64,000 bases of DNA from Lachnoclostridium sp. UBA903 (GCA_002294045.1 DBEP01000008.1:32753-96752), one strand, 5' to 3'. Positions 8,658-16,518 are shown, counted from the first letter of the stretch. Notes: generated by a model not told the origin, from the sequence alone. A program made the numbers and translations.

Positions 8658-10163
8658 CTACTCATGCATCATGTCTTTTAAGTTTTCATAAAGTTTTAAA
8701 TATTTTTCAAAAGGTCTTTTATATTTTTGATAATTCTCATAATTTGGCACTATGACTAATTCAGGCTTTACCATATTGCTTGCTGCAGTATCGAAATCAT
8801 TGTAGTATCTTGTACCGGAAGCTGCTACGACACAACATCCAAGAACACCTGCCTGCGTATCCCGGTTAATAATAATTTTTTTACCCGTAACATCAGAGAT
8901 AATCTGCATCCACACTTTATCTTTTGTAACTCCGCCGCAAGCTGTTATCGTATCAATATGATACCCCTGTTCTTCATAGTTTCTAATAATATTATTTGTT
9001 CCAAAAGCAATGGATTCTATTATGGCACGATAAATATGTTCCCATGTGTGTTTCAAATTAAGTCCAAATATAACTCCCTTTGCCAAAGCATCCTTATAAG
9101 GAGTCCGGTTCCCCTGAAAAAAGTCTAGGACAGTAATTCCGTCAGCACCAATTGGCACCTTTTCTACACTTTTAATTAATTTCGCATAGGAATTATTCCC
9201 TTCGCCTTCAATATGAAAGTTTTTTCTAAACCAGTTTACCAATCCCGAAGCTGATATCTGTCCGCCTTCTAGCAGCCACATGCCATCAACAACCGCACTG
9301 TCATAGGGTCCCCAGACACCTGCGATATCCGGTTTTTCTTTAGACAGGCACAAATGTACAAAACTGGTACCCATGATAATTCCAATTTTATTCGGTTGGA
9401 GAACATCCAAGCCAAACATAGCCATATGAGCATCAATGCCGCCTTGTACAATAAGCATTTCCTTATTTATTCCATATTTTTCAGCTATATTAGGCCGAAT
9501 CTTTCCAAGAACCTCTCCTATTTTATCAACATGTGTTACCAGTTTCTCTTCAAAATCCTCAAATCCAATTTCTTCAAAAAAATCTCTTTGATAACCACCC
9601 ATGGAGCTCACATAATTCCACTTACAGGTTGTATTACAAATAGAAGAAGAAAGATTCCCACATAGTTTAAAATTGATCCAATCCAGCTGCTCTACCAGTT
9701 TAAAACAGGAATCATACAACTCCCTTCTATTTTTTTTTATCCAGATTGCCTTGGGAATCATCCATTCAAAAGAAGTTTCCTGCCCGCAGAAATTCAGTAC
9801 CGGATGTTTTGTTTCGTTAATCATTTTCATTTCATCCTTTGATCTGGCATCCATCCACATCATGGCATTCATCAAAGGAGTACCTTCTTTATCAATTGCA
9901 AAGACGGTTGAAGAGGTAGAACATACACAACAAGATATAATATGAATCTTCTGATCCTCTGTTAATTCTTTAAAACACTTCTCAAGAGTATCCGATATTG
10001 CCTCCCACCAGTCTAATGGATTTTGTTCCGCCCATCCGAATTCCGGATAGGTTATTCCCCATTGTTTTTGATGACTGGTTATTATATTGCCATTGTTGTC
10101 ACAAATTCCAATTCTAACACCTTGTGTACCGGTATCAATACCCATAAAATAAGATTTCATCAT
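8658..10163 (-). CDS. FGGY-family carbohydrate kinase
   Basis: A 501-residue cytoplasmic sugar kinase. It starts with the nucleotide-binding motif YFMGIDTGTQGVRIGI, carries the catalytic-base segment VQGGIDAHMAMFG, and DFFQGNRTPYKDALAKG, a motif typical of the ribulokinase-like branch of the FGGY family, then ESIAFGTNNII and ACGGVTKDKVWMQII near the C-terminus. It is the first gene of the importer operon and faces the Fe-dependent alcohol dehydrogenase, so it probably phosphorylates the imported sugar, polyol or ketose before the aldolase step. No encapsulation-peptide-like extension is present, so it likely works in the cytosol. GAGG precedes ATGATG; either ATG could be used. Substrate unknown. 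Confidence 0.82.
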   Translation of the reverse strand: MMKSYFMGIDTGTQGVRIGICDNNGNIITSHQKQWGITYPEFGWAEQNPLDWWEAISDTLEKCFKELTEDQKIHIISCCVCSTSSTVFAIDKEGTPLMNAMMWMDARSKDEMKMINETKHPVLNFCGQETSFEWMIPKAIWIKKNRRELYDSCFKLVEQLDWINFKLCGNLSSSICNTTCKWNYVSSMGGYQRDFFEEIGFEDFEEKLVTHVDKIGEVLGKIRPNIAEKYGINKEMLIVQGGIDAHMAMFGLDVLQPNKIGIIMGTSFVHLCLSKEKPDIAGVWGPYDSAVVDGMWLLEGGQISASGLVNWFRKNFHIEGEGNNSYAKLIKSVEKVPIGADGITVLDFFQGNRTPYKDALAKGVIFGLNLKHTWEHIYRAIIESIAFGTNNIIRNYEEQGYHIDTITACGGVTKDKVWMQIISDVTGKKIIINRDTQAGVLGCCVVAASGTRYYNDFDTAASNMVKPELVIVPNYENYQKYKRPFEKYLKLYENLKDMMHE

Positions 10164-10292
10164 ATGTTACCTCGCTTTTATTGTTGTCCATTTGAATAAA
10201 ACATTATCTTACTTAAAAAATAATTTTCCCTTTGCAATGGATTCAATCTTGATGAACATGTTATCATATACTAGGAACATTTGTATATTCAT

Positions 10293-10321
10293 ATAATACT
10301 ATAGTTTTTCTTCATTGTCAA
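10293..10321 (-). promoter_or_regulatory. Predicted promoter of the kinase-ABC operon
   Basis: On the minus strand TTGACA (10316-10321) is followed after 17 bases by TATTAT (10293-10298), a near-consensus sigma-A promoter about 130 bases before the kinase start. Downstream of it stand GAACAT-containing elements (around 10255-10282) that resemble the ACATATGTT motif of the two other promoters of this locus and may bind the SorC-type regulator. Confidence 0.6.
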
Positions 10322-10489
10322 TAATTAATAAAATAAACTTTTAGATTATTCATTTTTTGTGCATTAATAAATTATATTTTGATGTATATCATAATGAAAT
10401 TATATTTTAATTCCAATGCTCTCTATTAACTGTTACCTCATAATATTCATATTTGTGTGATTTTTTTAACAATATGCCCAATAAATATA

Positions 10490-10518
10490 TTGACTTTTTA
10501 ACATTAATATGATATTTT
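10490..10518 (+). promoter_or_regulatory. Predicted promoter of the Fe-dependent alcohol dehydrogenase
   Basis: TTGACT (10490-10495), a 17-base spacer and TATTTT (10513-10518) lie upstream of the dehydrogenase. The rest of the 10164-10597 divergent region is very A+T-rich and holds no gene. Confidence 0.45.
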
Positions 10519-10548
10519 AAATATATTATATCATACGTTACCATTATA

Positions 10549-10560
10549 GTTACATATGTT
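10549..10560. promoter_or_regulatory. Candidate operator GTTACATATGTT (dehydrogenase promoter)
   Basis: The same 12 bases, GTTACATATGTT, occur at 18507-18518 in front of the microcompartment operon. Here it follows a second GTTAC half-site at 10537-10541 and lies just downstream of the predicted transcription start, a typical repressor position. The SorC/DeoR-type regulator encoded in the locus is the likeliest binder (inference). Confidence 0.4.
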
Positions 10561-10597
10561 CATAAATAATATTACTTTTGAAAGGAGATTTAATTAT

Positions 10598-11761
10598 ATG
10601 TCAAACAATTACCGTGAATTATTCCAACCCGCTCATACTTTAATAGGTATGGGTTGTATTAACGAAATCCCCCGCTATATAGATGCCCTTAATGCAAATA
10701 AAGCATTAATTGTTTCAGATACAGGATTGGTAAAAGTAGGAACTGTTAAGAAAGTAACCGATGTACTTGATAATGCCGGAAAGCCGTATGAGATATTCGA
10801 TGAAGTTGTACCCAATCCAACCACCGCTGTAGTAAAGGCAGCAAGTGAGACACTTCAAAAAGGAAAATGTGATTATGTGATTGGTATCGGCGGAGGTTCG
10901 CCGTTAGATGTAGCAAAAGCAGTTGGTATTCTTGCTGTAAACGGCGGAGAAATCAGAAGTTATGAAGGTGTTAATAAAACAAACAAGCCAGGTCTTCCTC
11001 TAATCGCTATCAATACCACCGCGGGTACCGGATCAGAGGTTACACGTGACTATGTTATTACAGACGAAGAAAAAAAAATAAAAATGCTGATGGTAGATTC
11101 CAATTGTTTAGCTTATTTAGCAATTGATGATCCGCAATTAATGCTTGACATGCCTCCGCATTTAACCGCCGCCACCGGAATGGATGCCATAACTCATGCC
11201 ATTGAAGCCTATGTATGTAAATCTAGTTTTCCATACTCAGACGGACTTGCCCTTGAGGCTGTCAGATTGGCCTCCAAATCCTTAAAGAGGGCAGTGCAGG
11301 AAGGAAACAACGTGGACGCAAGAACCGATATGTGTTGGGCTGAATATATGGCCGGGCTGGCATTTTCAAATTCCGGGTTAGGTTTAGTTCATGCAATGGC
11401 ACATCAATTAGGCGGTTTTTACAATATGCCTCACGGTGTTGCAAATGCAATTCTTCTTCCTTATGTTATGGAATTCAACTCCCTTGTCTGCAAAGAACGT
11501 TTTGTACAAATCGCAAAAGTATTAGGCATTAAAACACACAACATGACTGCCGATCAATCATCAAATGCTGCAATTGAATACATAAAAGAATTATCTTATG
11601 AGCTTAATATTCCCCCATTAAGCTCCTTAGGCTTTAATCCATGTGATGTTATTACTCTTTCGCTCAATGCCTTAGACGATACCTGCCTGTCAGATAACCC
11701 ACGAACTCCCAGCCTGGTAGACGTACAAAATATCTATATGAATGCTTTCGAAGGCAAATAA
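10598..11761 (+). CDS. Iron-containing alcohol dehydrogenase (group III)
   Basis: A 387-residue NAD(P)-dependent dehydrogenase of the Fe-ADH family; ATG 10598 is chosen because AAAGGAG precedes it and the family N-terminus begins near there. It has the nucleotide-binding GIGGGSPLDVAKA, the TTAGTGSEVTRDYVI motif and the metal ligands in MDAITHAIEAYV, GLVHAMAHQLGG and MPHGVANA. Such enzymes reduce short aldehydes (acetaldehyde, lactaldehyde) to alcohols while regenerating NAD+. In the locus it could remove the aldehyde released by the DeoC aldolase. It is divergent from the kinase operon, shares an operator-like 12-mer with the BMC operon, and has no N-terminal targeting extension. Ends in a hairpin shared with the convergent regulator gene. 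Confidence 0.88.
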   Translation: MSNNYRELFQPAHTLIGMGCINEIPRYIDALNANKALIVSDTGLVKVGTVKKVTDVLDNAGKPYEIFDEVVPNPTTAVVKAASETLQKGKCDYVIGIGGGSPLDVAKAVGILAVNGGEIRSYEGVNKTNKPGLPLIAINTTAGTGSEVTRDYVITDEEKKIKMLMVDSNCLAYLAIDDPQLMLDMPPHLTAATGMDAITHAIEAYVCKSSFPYSDGLALEAVRLASKSLKRAVQEGNNVDARTDMCWAEYMAGLAFSNSGLGLVHAMAHQLGGFYNMPHGVANAILLPYVMEFNSLVCKERFVQIAKVLGIKTHNMTADQSSNAAIEYIKELSYELNIPPLSSLGFNPCDVITLSLNALDDTCLSDNPRTPSLVDVQNIYMNAFEGK

Positions 11762-11777
11762 GTCTTTCAGGTAAACG

Positions 11778-11815
11778 AAAAGGGGCTGATGCACAAATTT
11801 GCAACAACCCCTTTT
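11778..11815. terminator. Bidirectional terminator between alcohol dehydrogenase and regulator
   Basis: AAAAGGGG (11778-11785) pairs with CCCCTTTT (11808-11815), giving a hairpin with T-rich ends on both strands between two convergent genes. The sequence also looks like two end-to-end ends of the foldback element at 12980-13184 (AAGGGGCTG-TGC versus TTTGCAACA-CCCCTT). Confidence 0.7.
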
Positions 11816-11834
11816 AATCATATAAATACCTATA

Positions 11835-12803
11835 TTATTCTTCTGCCGGCACTTCTTCACCTAATCTGCTTAATACCCATACTGCTGTTTCTTCATTAAT
11901 AATCAATACGTTAATATATCCACCATTCAAAGCCCCGCAAATACAGTTTACTTTACTTTGTCCCAGTGCCACTCCAATTCTATATTCTTTTTGTTTAATA
12001 TTCTCTAATGGCACTGCTATGGTTCTGTCATCTAAATGTTTATCACAAATATTACCTTCAAAATCAATTACATGTGAACAAATATCCCCTACTGCACCTT
12101 TTTCCGATAACTGTATCATTTGTTCCTTGCTTAAATATCCTGCACTTACAAGTGCACTCTGAAGTCCAAAGGAGCCCATCGTAAACAATGCTATATTAGC
12201 TTTTTTACCATAGTCTATGATCTTATCAATATTATGGTCCTGGAGCATAAACTTCTTTAAGGTGCTGTCATCTACCACCGCAGGCAGCGGCAATATATAT
12301 GGTGTACCAGCCAATGCCTGAGAAAAATTCTTAGCTATTTCCGTTGCATAAATATTGCTTGTAAGGTTACTGATACCTCCGCACAATTGTACTGTTACGA
12401 TATTATCTAAATCATTTCTGGCAAACACCGCCCGAGAACAATGATATATCGTTTCTCCCCAGGAAAGTCCAATAATATCACCATTTTTTAATATAGAATC
12501 CAAATAGCGGGCGGCTTCTTTTCCCAGCTTAGCAATAGGGTTCTCATCGGTTCCCTTTGGTACAACAATTACTCTTTTTAAGTTAAATCGATTTTTTAGT
12601 TTCTTCTCTATATTAGATTCAATTTTAGTAGGATCATGTACTTCTACCTTTACAATTCCCGCTTCTTTTGCCTCATTTAATAATTTTGATATGTAAGGGC
12701 GTGAAAGGTTTAAAGTTTTTGCCACCATATCCTGATTATAATTTTGTTCATAATATAATTTTGCTACTTTAACTAATAACTCTATTTTTTTGTAGTCATA
12801 CAT
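11835..12803 (-). CDS. SorC/DeoR-type sugar-responsive transcriptional regulator
   Basis: A 322-residue regulator: N-terminal helix-turn-helix (about residues 20-50, with DMVAKTLNLSRPYISKLL) and a C-terminal sugar-phosphate-binding domain of the SorC family with GLSWGETIYHCSRA and VQLCGGISN. GGAGG precedes ATG by six bases. Bacillus DeoR, which controls deoxyribose-phosphate aldolase and senses deoxyribose-5-phosphate, belongs to this family, which fits a locus with DeoC. It is most likely the repressor of the kinase, dehydrogenase and BMC promoters, where related ACATATGTT elements are found. It is transcribed alone between the alcohol dehydrogenase and the BMC operon. Confidence 0.85.
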   Translation of the reverse strand: MYDYKKIELLVKVAKLYYEQNYNQDMVAKTLNLSRPYISKLLNEAKEAGIVKVEVHDPTKIESNIEKKLKNRFNLKRVIVVPKGTDENPIAKLGKEAARYLDSILKNGDIIGLSWGETIYHCSRAVFARNDLDNIVTVQLCGGISNLTSNIYATEIAKNFSQALAGTPYILPLPAVVDDSTLKKFMLQDHNIDKIIDYGKKANIALFTMGSFGLQSALVSAGYLSKEQMIQLSEKGAVGDICSHVIDFEGNICDKHLDDRTIAVPLENIKQKEYRIGVALGQSKVNCICGALNGGYINVLIINEETAVWVLSRLGEEVPAEE

Positions 12804-12979
12804 TGCCGTCCTCCATTATAATTAGAGCATCGTGGTATTCAATGCCGGCTAAATTTATTCTTTTCTTTTTAAGTTCTATATTTTAACTATTAAGTAATAA
12901 TATAACACAAATTTAATAAATTATAAAGTTTTAAAATAAAAATTCCTAAAAAGAATCGGCCCCTACAAGCCAGACTAAA

Positions 12980-13184
12980 AAGGGGCTGTTGCAAAATTCA
13001 AAATATAACAAACTTGTGGGAGAATATGATTTATTTTCACAGATATTTTGTGAAATGTATGTGCGAATGTCTCCAAGACAGAGAATGGAGCCGTTTATTC
13101 GCGCGACATGGAACAAAATTCAAGAAATATAAATCATATTCTAGACACAAGTTCAGTATATTCAATATTTTGCAACAGCCCCTT
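12980..13184. mobile_element. 205-bp foldback (MITE-like) element
   Basis: Outer arms AAGGGGCTGTTGCAAAAT (12980-12997) and its exact complement (13167-13184) form an 18-base perfect inverted repeat. Inside are further matched arms: AACTTGTG (13011-13018)/CACAAGTT (13146-13153) and AGAATATGATTTAT (13021-13034)/its complement (13129-13142). The whole can fold into one long hairpin. No transposase is encoded. It fills the gap between the regulator and the 3' end of the BMC operon, and may serve as that operon's terminator. The remainder of 12804-12979 is A+T-rich with no gene. Confidence 0.65.
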
Positions 13185-13200
13185 CACTATTCCGGGAGAA

Positions 13201-14265
13201 TTACAGTTCCGGTTTAAATAAAACTTTTGTAAATACTTCGCTTCTATTATACATCATATCAAATACCTGTTTACAATCTTCCAAACGAACACGGTGCGTA
13301 ATCAATGGATTTACATTGATCTGTCCGCTATGCATGTAGTCCAAAGCACTTTGCCATTCGTTTACAGGCAATGGATTAATGGATGAATTCCAGCTTCCAT
13401 AGATTTTTAATTCACCTCTTAAAATACTGGCAACAGCTTTATTAGGAAAAGTAACATCATCATATGTAATACCACCGTAAACAACCTCTCCATTTTTTTT
13501 GCAGCTTTCAACTGCTTGCACATGTGTGATTTTATTGCCGGCAAATTCAATGGCAATATCTACACCTTCCCCCTTCGTCATTTCTTTAATTGCTTTCACA
13601 GCATCCACCTCTTTACCATTTACACCGTGGGTTGCTCCAAGACGTTTTGCAAGTCTTAATTTATCATCCGCAACATCCACTGCAATTACTGTGGTACAGC
13701 CTAATGCTTTCAACCATTGTGCCGTAATATAACCAATTGCACCAAGTCCAAACACTGCTGCTGATTTTCCGGCAATAATATCAACTTTTCTGGCTGCATG
13801 AAGTCCAACGGATACCGGATCCGTAAAAGAACCCATTTCATAATCAACATTTGCCGGCAGCTTTAAGCAGTTTGCAGATTCAACAACGATATATTCAGCC
13901 ATAGCTCCATCACTTCTTGAGCCATAGTAATCGTAAGTGTCACATAAATGGGATTGCCCAACTTTACAATATTGACAATCGCCACATGGAATTAATGGCA
14001 TTACAGCTACTCTATCTCCTATATTAAGACTACTTTTAACATGAGCACCGCAGTCTGCTATCTCGCCGGCAAATTCATGGCCGATTGTTGTGGGGAAATG
14101 ATACGTTCCCTTCACCATAACACGTGGTATATCCGAACCGCAGACACCGCAGCTTTTTACTTTAATTAAAACTTGTGTATCTTTCTCAATTGTCGGAACG
14201 TCTACTTCTACACAACGGATATCTTTTGGTGCAAATAAACGTACCGCTCTCATTTTTTGTGCCAT
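13201..14265 (-). CDS. Zinc-dependent dehydrogenase, galactitol-1-phosphate dehydrogenase-like
   Basis: A 354-residue medium-chain dehydrogenase. Catalytic zinc ligands are visible as Cys39 (SCGVCGSD) and His63-Glu64 (GHEFAGEI); the structural zinc lobe is CGDCQYCKVGQSHLC; the NAD site is VFGLGAIGYITA. The segments YYGSRSDGAMAEYIVV and LRGELKIYGSWNSS match the GatD (galactitol-1-phosphate 5-dehydrogenase) branch better than sorbitol dehydrogenase. It would oxidise a polyol or polyol phosphate to the ketose form, producing NADH. AGGAGG is eight bases before ATG. It is the last gene of the BMC operon, 36 bases after DeoC, and has no encapsulation-type extension. Substrate not proven. Confidence 0.8.
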   Translation of the reverse strand: MAQKMRAVRLFAPKDIRCVEVDVPTIEKDTQVLIKVKSCGVCGSDIPRVMVKGTYHFPTTIGHEFAGEIADCGAHVKSSLNIGDRVAVMPLIPCGDCQYCKVGQSHLCDTYDYYGSRSDGAMAEYIVVESANCLKLPANVDYEMGSFTDPVSVGLHAARKVDIIAGKSAAVFGLGAIGYITAQWLKALGCTTVIAVDVADDKLRLAKRLGATHGVNGKEVDAVKAIKEMTKGEGVDIAIEFAGNKITHVQAVESCKKNGEVVYGGITYDDVTFPNKAVASILRGELKIYGSWNSSINPLPVNEWQSALDYMHSGQINVNPLITHRVRLEDCKQVFDMMYNRSEVFTKVLFKPEL

Positions 14266-14301
14266 TTAAATTCCCTCCTTATGTTATGTCTTTACTTCCT
14301 G

Positions 14302-15072
14302 TTAGTAAGCACCCGAAGAAGCTGTTCCGTTTATAATAGCAATACCTGAACTTGTTCCCAGACGGGTTGCTCCTGCTGCAATCATAGCTTTTGCAGTTTC
14401 AGCAGACTTCACTGAACCAGATGCTTTTACTCCCATATCCGGTCCAACGGTTTTTCTCATTAACATAACATCTTCTACCGTAGCTCCACCGGTTGAGAAT
14501 CCTGTGGAAGTCTTAACAAAATCAGCTCCAGCTTCTTTGCAAATCTGGCAAACATGAATTTTTTCATCTTCTGTTAACAAACAAGTTTCAATAATAACTT
14601 TCACAATAGCTCTGCCATTAACACCAATCACAACATTAGCGATATCTTTTTTAACAAAATCCCAGTTTCCCGATTTTATCATCCCCACGTTAACAACCAT
14701 ATCTACTTCTTTAGCACCATTTTCAATGGCCTCGTTTGCTTCAAAAACTTTTGATTTTGTCGTTGTTGCTCCTAAAGGAAACCCGATAACGGTGCACACC
14801 TTAACCGCAGAGCCTCTTAATTCCTCATAACAAAGCGGAACATATCCCGGATTTACACATACGGAGCAAAAATTATTTTCTTTTGCTTCTTTACATAACT
14901 GTTTAATTCCATCAATCGATGCATCTTGTTTTAATAAGGTATGGTCAATCATACCTGCTATATTACTATTCCCAGCAGTGAAACCTATTTTCGTACCAAG
15001 TCCGCCTTCTCTTATTAATCTTGAATATATCTCATCTGCTATTCTTTCAACTAATTTATCTGTTTCTGTCAT
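14302..15072 (-). CDS. deoC: Deoxyribose-phosphate aldolase with encapsulation-peptide-like extension
   Basis: A 256-residue class I aldolase. Residues from about 38 (IAGMIDHTLLKQD) match DERA. Schiff-base Lys187 lies in FVKTSTGFSTGGAT, the second Lys216 in GVKASGSVKSAE, and the proton-relay aspartate in EVDMVVNVG. The known reaction is cleavage of 2-deoxyribose-5-phosphate to glyceraldehyde-3-phosphate and acetaldehyde. The first 22 residues form an extra amphipathic helix (hydrophobic I11, I15, L19 on one face) followed by a Gly-rich linker; this is the usual form of a BMC encapsulation peptide, and housekeeping DERA lacks it. GAGAGG is seven bases before ATG, so the extension should be translated. 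DeoC is the signature cargo of sugar-phosphate-utilizing BMC loci. Confidence 0.92.
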   Translation of the reverse strand: MTETDKLVERIADEIYSRLIREGGLGTKIGFTAGNSNIAGMIDHTLLKQDASIDGIKQLCKEAKENNFCSVCVNPGYVPLCYEELRGSAVKVCTVIGFPLGATTTKSKVFEANEAIENGAKEVDMVVNVGMIKSGNWDFVKKDIANVVIGVNGRAIVKVIIETCLLTEDEKIHVCQICKEAGADFVKTSTGFSTGGATVEDVMLMRKTVGPDMGVKASGSVKSAETAKAMIAAGATRLGTSSGIAIINGTASSGAY

Positions 15073-15098
15073 TTATTTGCCTCTCTTTCAACCAGTCT

Positions 15099-15365
15099 CT
15101 ATTCTTGGGGCAAGTGATCTAATACTCCTAAAATTGTAGTATCAGTTTCTACATTTTCTCCAATAATCATTTTTGCAGAACCACCTTCCGTAGTAAATAG
15201 CACATAATCACCAATTCCGGCACAGCTGCTGTCCATAGCAACTATGACCGGACCGCACTCCATACCTGATTCATTCACTTCTCGTATCATCATTAGCTTT
15301 TTCCCTTGATGAGAAGGTATCTTAATTGTTGAAATTAAATTGCCCACTACTTTCCCTATTGTCAA
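15099..15365 (-). CDS. BMC-P pentameric shell vertex protein (EutN/CcmL family), third copy
   Basis: An 88-residue EutN/CcmL domain. It begins TIGKVVGNLISTIK, typical of the family, contains DSSCAGIGDYVLFTTEGGSA and ends TTILGVLDHL. Such proteins form pentamers capping the shell vertices. Translation starts at TTG 15365, two bases after the stop of the preceding BMC-H gene, with AAGGAA eight bases upstream. One of three paralogues in the operon. Confidence 0.9.
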   Translation of the reverse strand: MTIGKVVGNLISTIKIPSHQGKKLMMIREVNESGMECGPVIVAMDSSCAGIGDYVLFTTEGGSAKMIIGENVETDTTILGVLDHLPQE

Positions 15366-15367
15366 TT

Positions 15368-15793
15368 TTATTTTTCCTTTCCTGGAAGAATATTTTCTAC
15401 ATCATCGTGGGGACGCGGAATAACATGTACTGAAACTAATTCTCCAACACGTTTTGCCGCTGCCGCACCTGCTTCCGTAGATGCCTTTACTGCTCCTACA
15501 TCTCCTCTAACCATTACCGTAACTAAACCGCTTCCAATCATTTCTTTACCCATCATTTTAACATTTGCCGCTTTTACCATTGCATCTGCTGCTTCAATTG
15601 CTCCCACTAAACCTCTTGTCTCTATCATTCCCAATGCATTTTGTTCCATTTTTTTCATTTCCTTTCTGATTTGCTTTTGTTGGGCAAGTTTTTTATTTTC
15701 ATCTTTGGCAGTAACCGGATTACTCTCTGGCTGCACAACTTCGATTGCATTGCTTTCTTTCTTATTAGTCACTAGTTCTTTTGCAGTATTCAT
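15368..15793 (-). CDS. BMC-H hexameric shell protein with long N-terminal extension (possible dual start)
   Basis: A 141-residue frame whose residues 49 onward are a standard PduA/EutM-type BMC domain (MEQNALGMIETRGLVGAIEA), with the pore-loop segment MIGSGLVTVMVRGDVGAV. The first 48 residues are an extra, charged, Lys/Glu/Gln-rich tail. The start ATG overlaps the stop of the upstream BMC-H gene (ATGA), implying translational coupling. A second start at ATG 15649 has its own AGAAAGGA ten bases upstream and would give a 93-residue canonical hexamer. So both a tailed and a normal form may be made. The tail would sit on one face of the shell facet; its role is unknown. Confidence 0.85.
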   Translation of the reverse strand: MNTAKELVTNKKESNAIEVVQPESNPVTAKDENKKLAQQKQIRKEMKKMEQNALGMIETRGLVGAIEAADAMVKAANVKMMGKEMIGSGLVTVMVRGDVGAVKASTEAGAAAAKRVGELVSVHVIPRPHDDVENILPGKEK

Positions 15794-16065
15794 TGTGGCA
15801 GTATCCCTTCAACATCATCATGGGGACGTGGAATTACATGAAGTGAAACAACCTCCCCTATTCTCTTCGCTGCTGCTGCTCCCGCTTCTGTAGCTGATTT
15901 TACTGCTCCGACATCACCTCTTACCATTACGGTAACTAATCCACTTCCTGCCTTTTCCTTTCCTATCAGCTGTACATTTGCTGATTTTACCATTGCATCT
16001 GCTGCTTCAATTGCCGCTACAAGACCTCTTGTTTCTACCATACCTAATGCGTTCTTTTCCATCAT
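15790..16065 (-). CDS. BMC-H hexameric shell protein
   Basis: A 91-residue BMC domain, MMEKNALGMVETRGLVAA, with pore-loop segment KAGSGLVTVMVRGDVGAVKSA, forming the flat hexamers of the shell facet. ATG 16065 (or the adjacent ATG 16062) is chosen because AAAGGAG stands five bases before it; an upstream in-frame ATG has no ribosome-binding site. Its stop overlaps the start of the next BMC-H gene. Two strong hairpins lie between it and the upstream pentamer gene and may raise its expression relative to the pentamers. Confidence 0.92.
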   Translation of the reverse strand: MMEKNALGMVETRGLVAAIEAADAMVKSANVQLIGKEKAGSGLVTVMVRGDVGAVKSATEAGAAAAKRIGEVVSLHVIPRPHDDVEGILPQ

Positions 16066-16129
16066 TAATACTCCTTTCGTGATTAAGTTTTCTTTCATGA
16101 CTGACATTTTAGCTCCCACTGCGTAAATC

Positions 16130-16157
16130 GTAAATCATCTGCCCACAGATGATTTAC
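16130..16157 (-). promoter_or_regulatory. Perfect 12-bp intercistronic hairpin before the BMC-H gene
   Basis: GTAAATCATCTG and its exact complement are separated by only four bases. On the transcript it lies between a pentamer gene and the major hexamer gene, without a following U-run, so it is more likely an RNA-processing or stabilising element than a terminator. Confidence 0.6.
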
Positions 16158-16170
16158 TGCCTCAGACCAG

Positions 16171-16197
16171 AGTGTGAAAAGCTTTTTATTTCACACT
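16171..16197 (-). promoter_or_regulatory. Second intercistronic hairpin, overlapping the pentamer stop codon
   Basis: AGTGTGAAA (16171-16179) and TTTCACACT (16189-16197) are perfect nine-base arms around a nine-base loop containing the TAA stop of the pentamer gene. With the 12-bp hairpin just downstream it forms a tandem structure at a point where protein output must change from few pentamers to many hexamers. Confidence 0.5.
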
Positions 16198-16443
16198 ATC
16201 TACAATGCCAACGATACTTGCGTCAACAGGCACCATCCCAAGTTTCAGAGCATTTGCTCCTTCTTTGCCGGTAACAATATACACTTTATCTCCACAACCT
16301 GCAGCACGGGATGCATCTGCTGCCACCAGTACTCTATTACCCATTTCTTTAGATAAACTTACAATTAACAGTTTAACACCTGTGAGTGATGCATCCTTAA
16401 CTGTTGAAGTCACTTTACCTACAACATTCCCGATTATCACCAT
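16186..16443 (-). CDS. BMC-P pentameric shell vertex protein (EutN/CcmL family), second copy
   Basis: An 85-residue EutN/CcmL domain, MVIIGNVVGKVTSTVKD, with LVAADASRAAGCGDKVYIV and the C-terminal VDASIVGIVD. The start is set at ATG 16443 because GGAGGTG lies directly in front of it; an in-frame TTG 18 bases upstream would overlap that site. Vertex protein of the shell. Confidence 0.9.
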   Translation of the reverse strand: MVIIGNVVGKVTSTVKDASLTGVKLLIVSLSKEMGNRVLVAADASRAAGCGDKVYIVTGKEGANALKLGMVPVDASIVGIVDSVK

Positions 16444-16518
16444 TTCACCTCCAAGTACCAAAGGGTATTGATATTTATATCACATATGTATCACATAGAT
16501 TGACACGATTATCCGGAA

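Noticed and set aside
10171..10548. A possible small gene in the kinase-dehydrogenase divergent region
   Set aside because: Only very A+T-rich DNA with promoters and operator-like elements; no coding pattern with a ribosome-binding site.
13014..13217. A 67-codon plus-strand frame inside the foldback element
   Set aside because: It lies wholly within the inverted-repeat arms, has no ribosome-binding site and resembles no transposase that I recognise.
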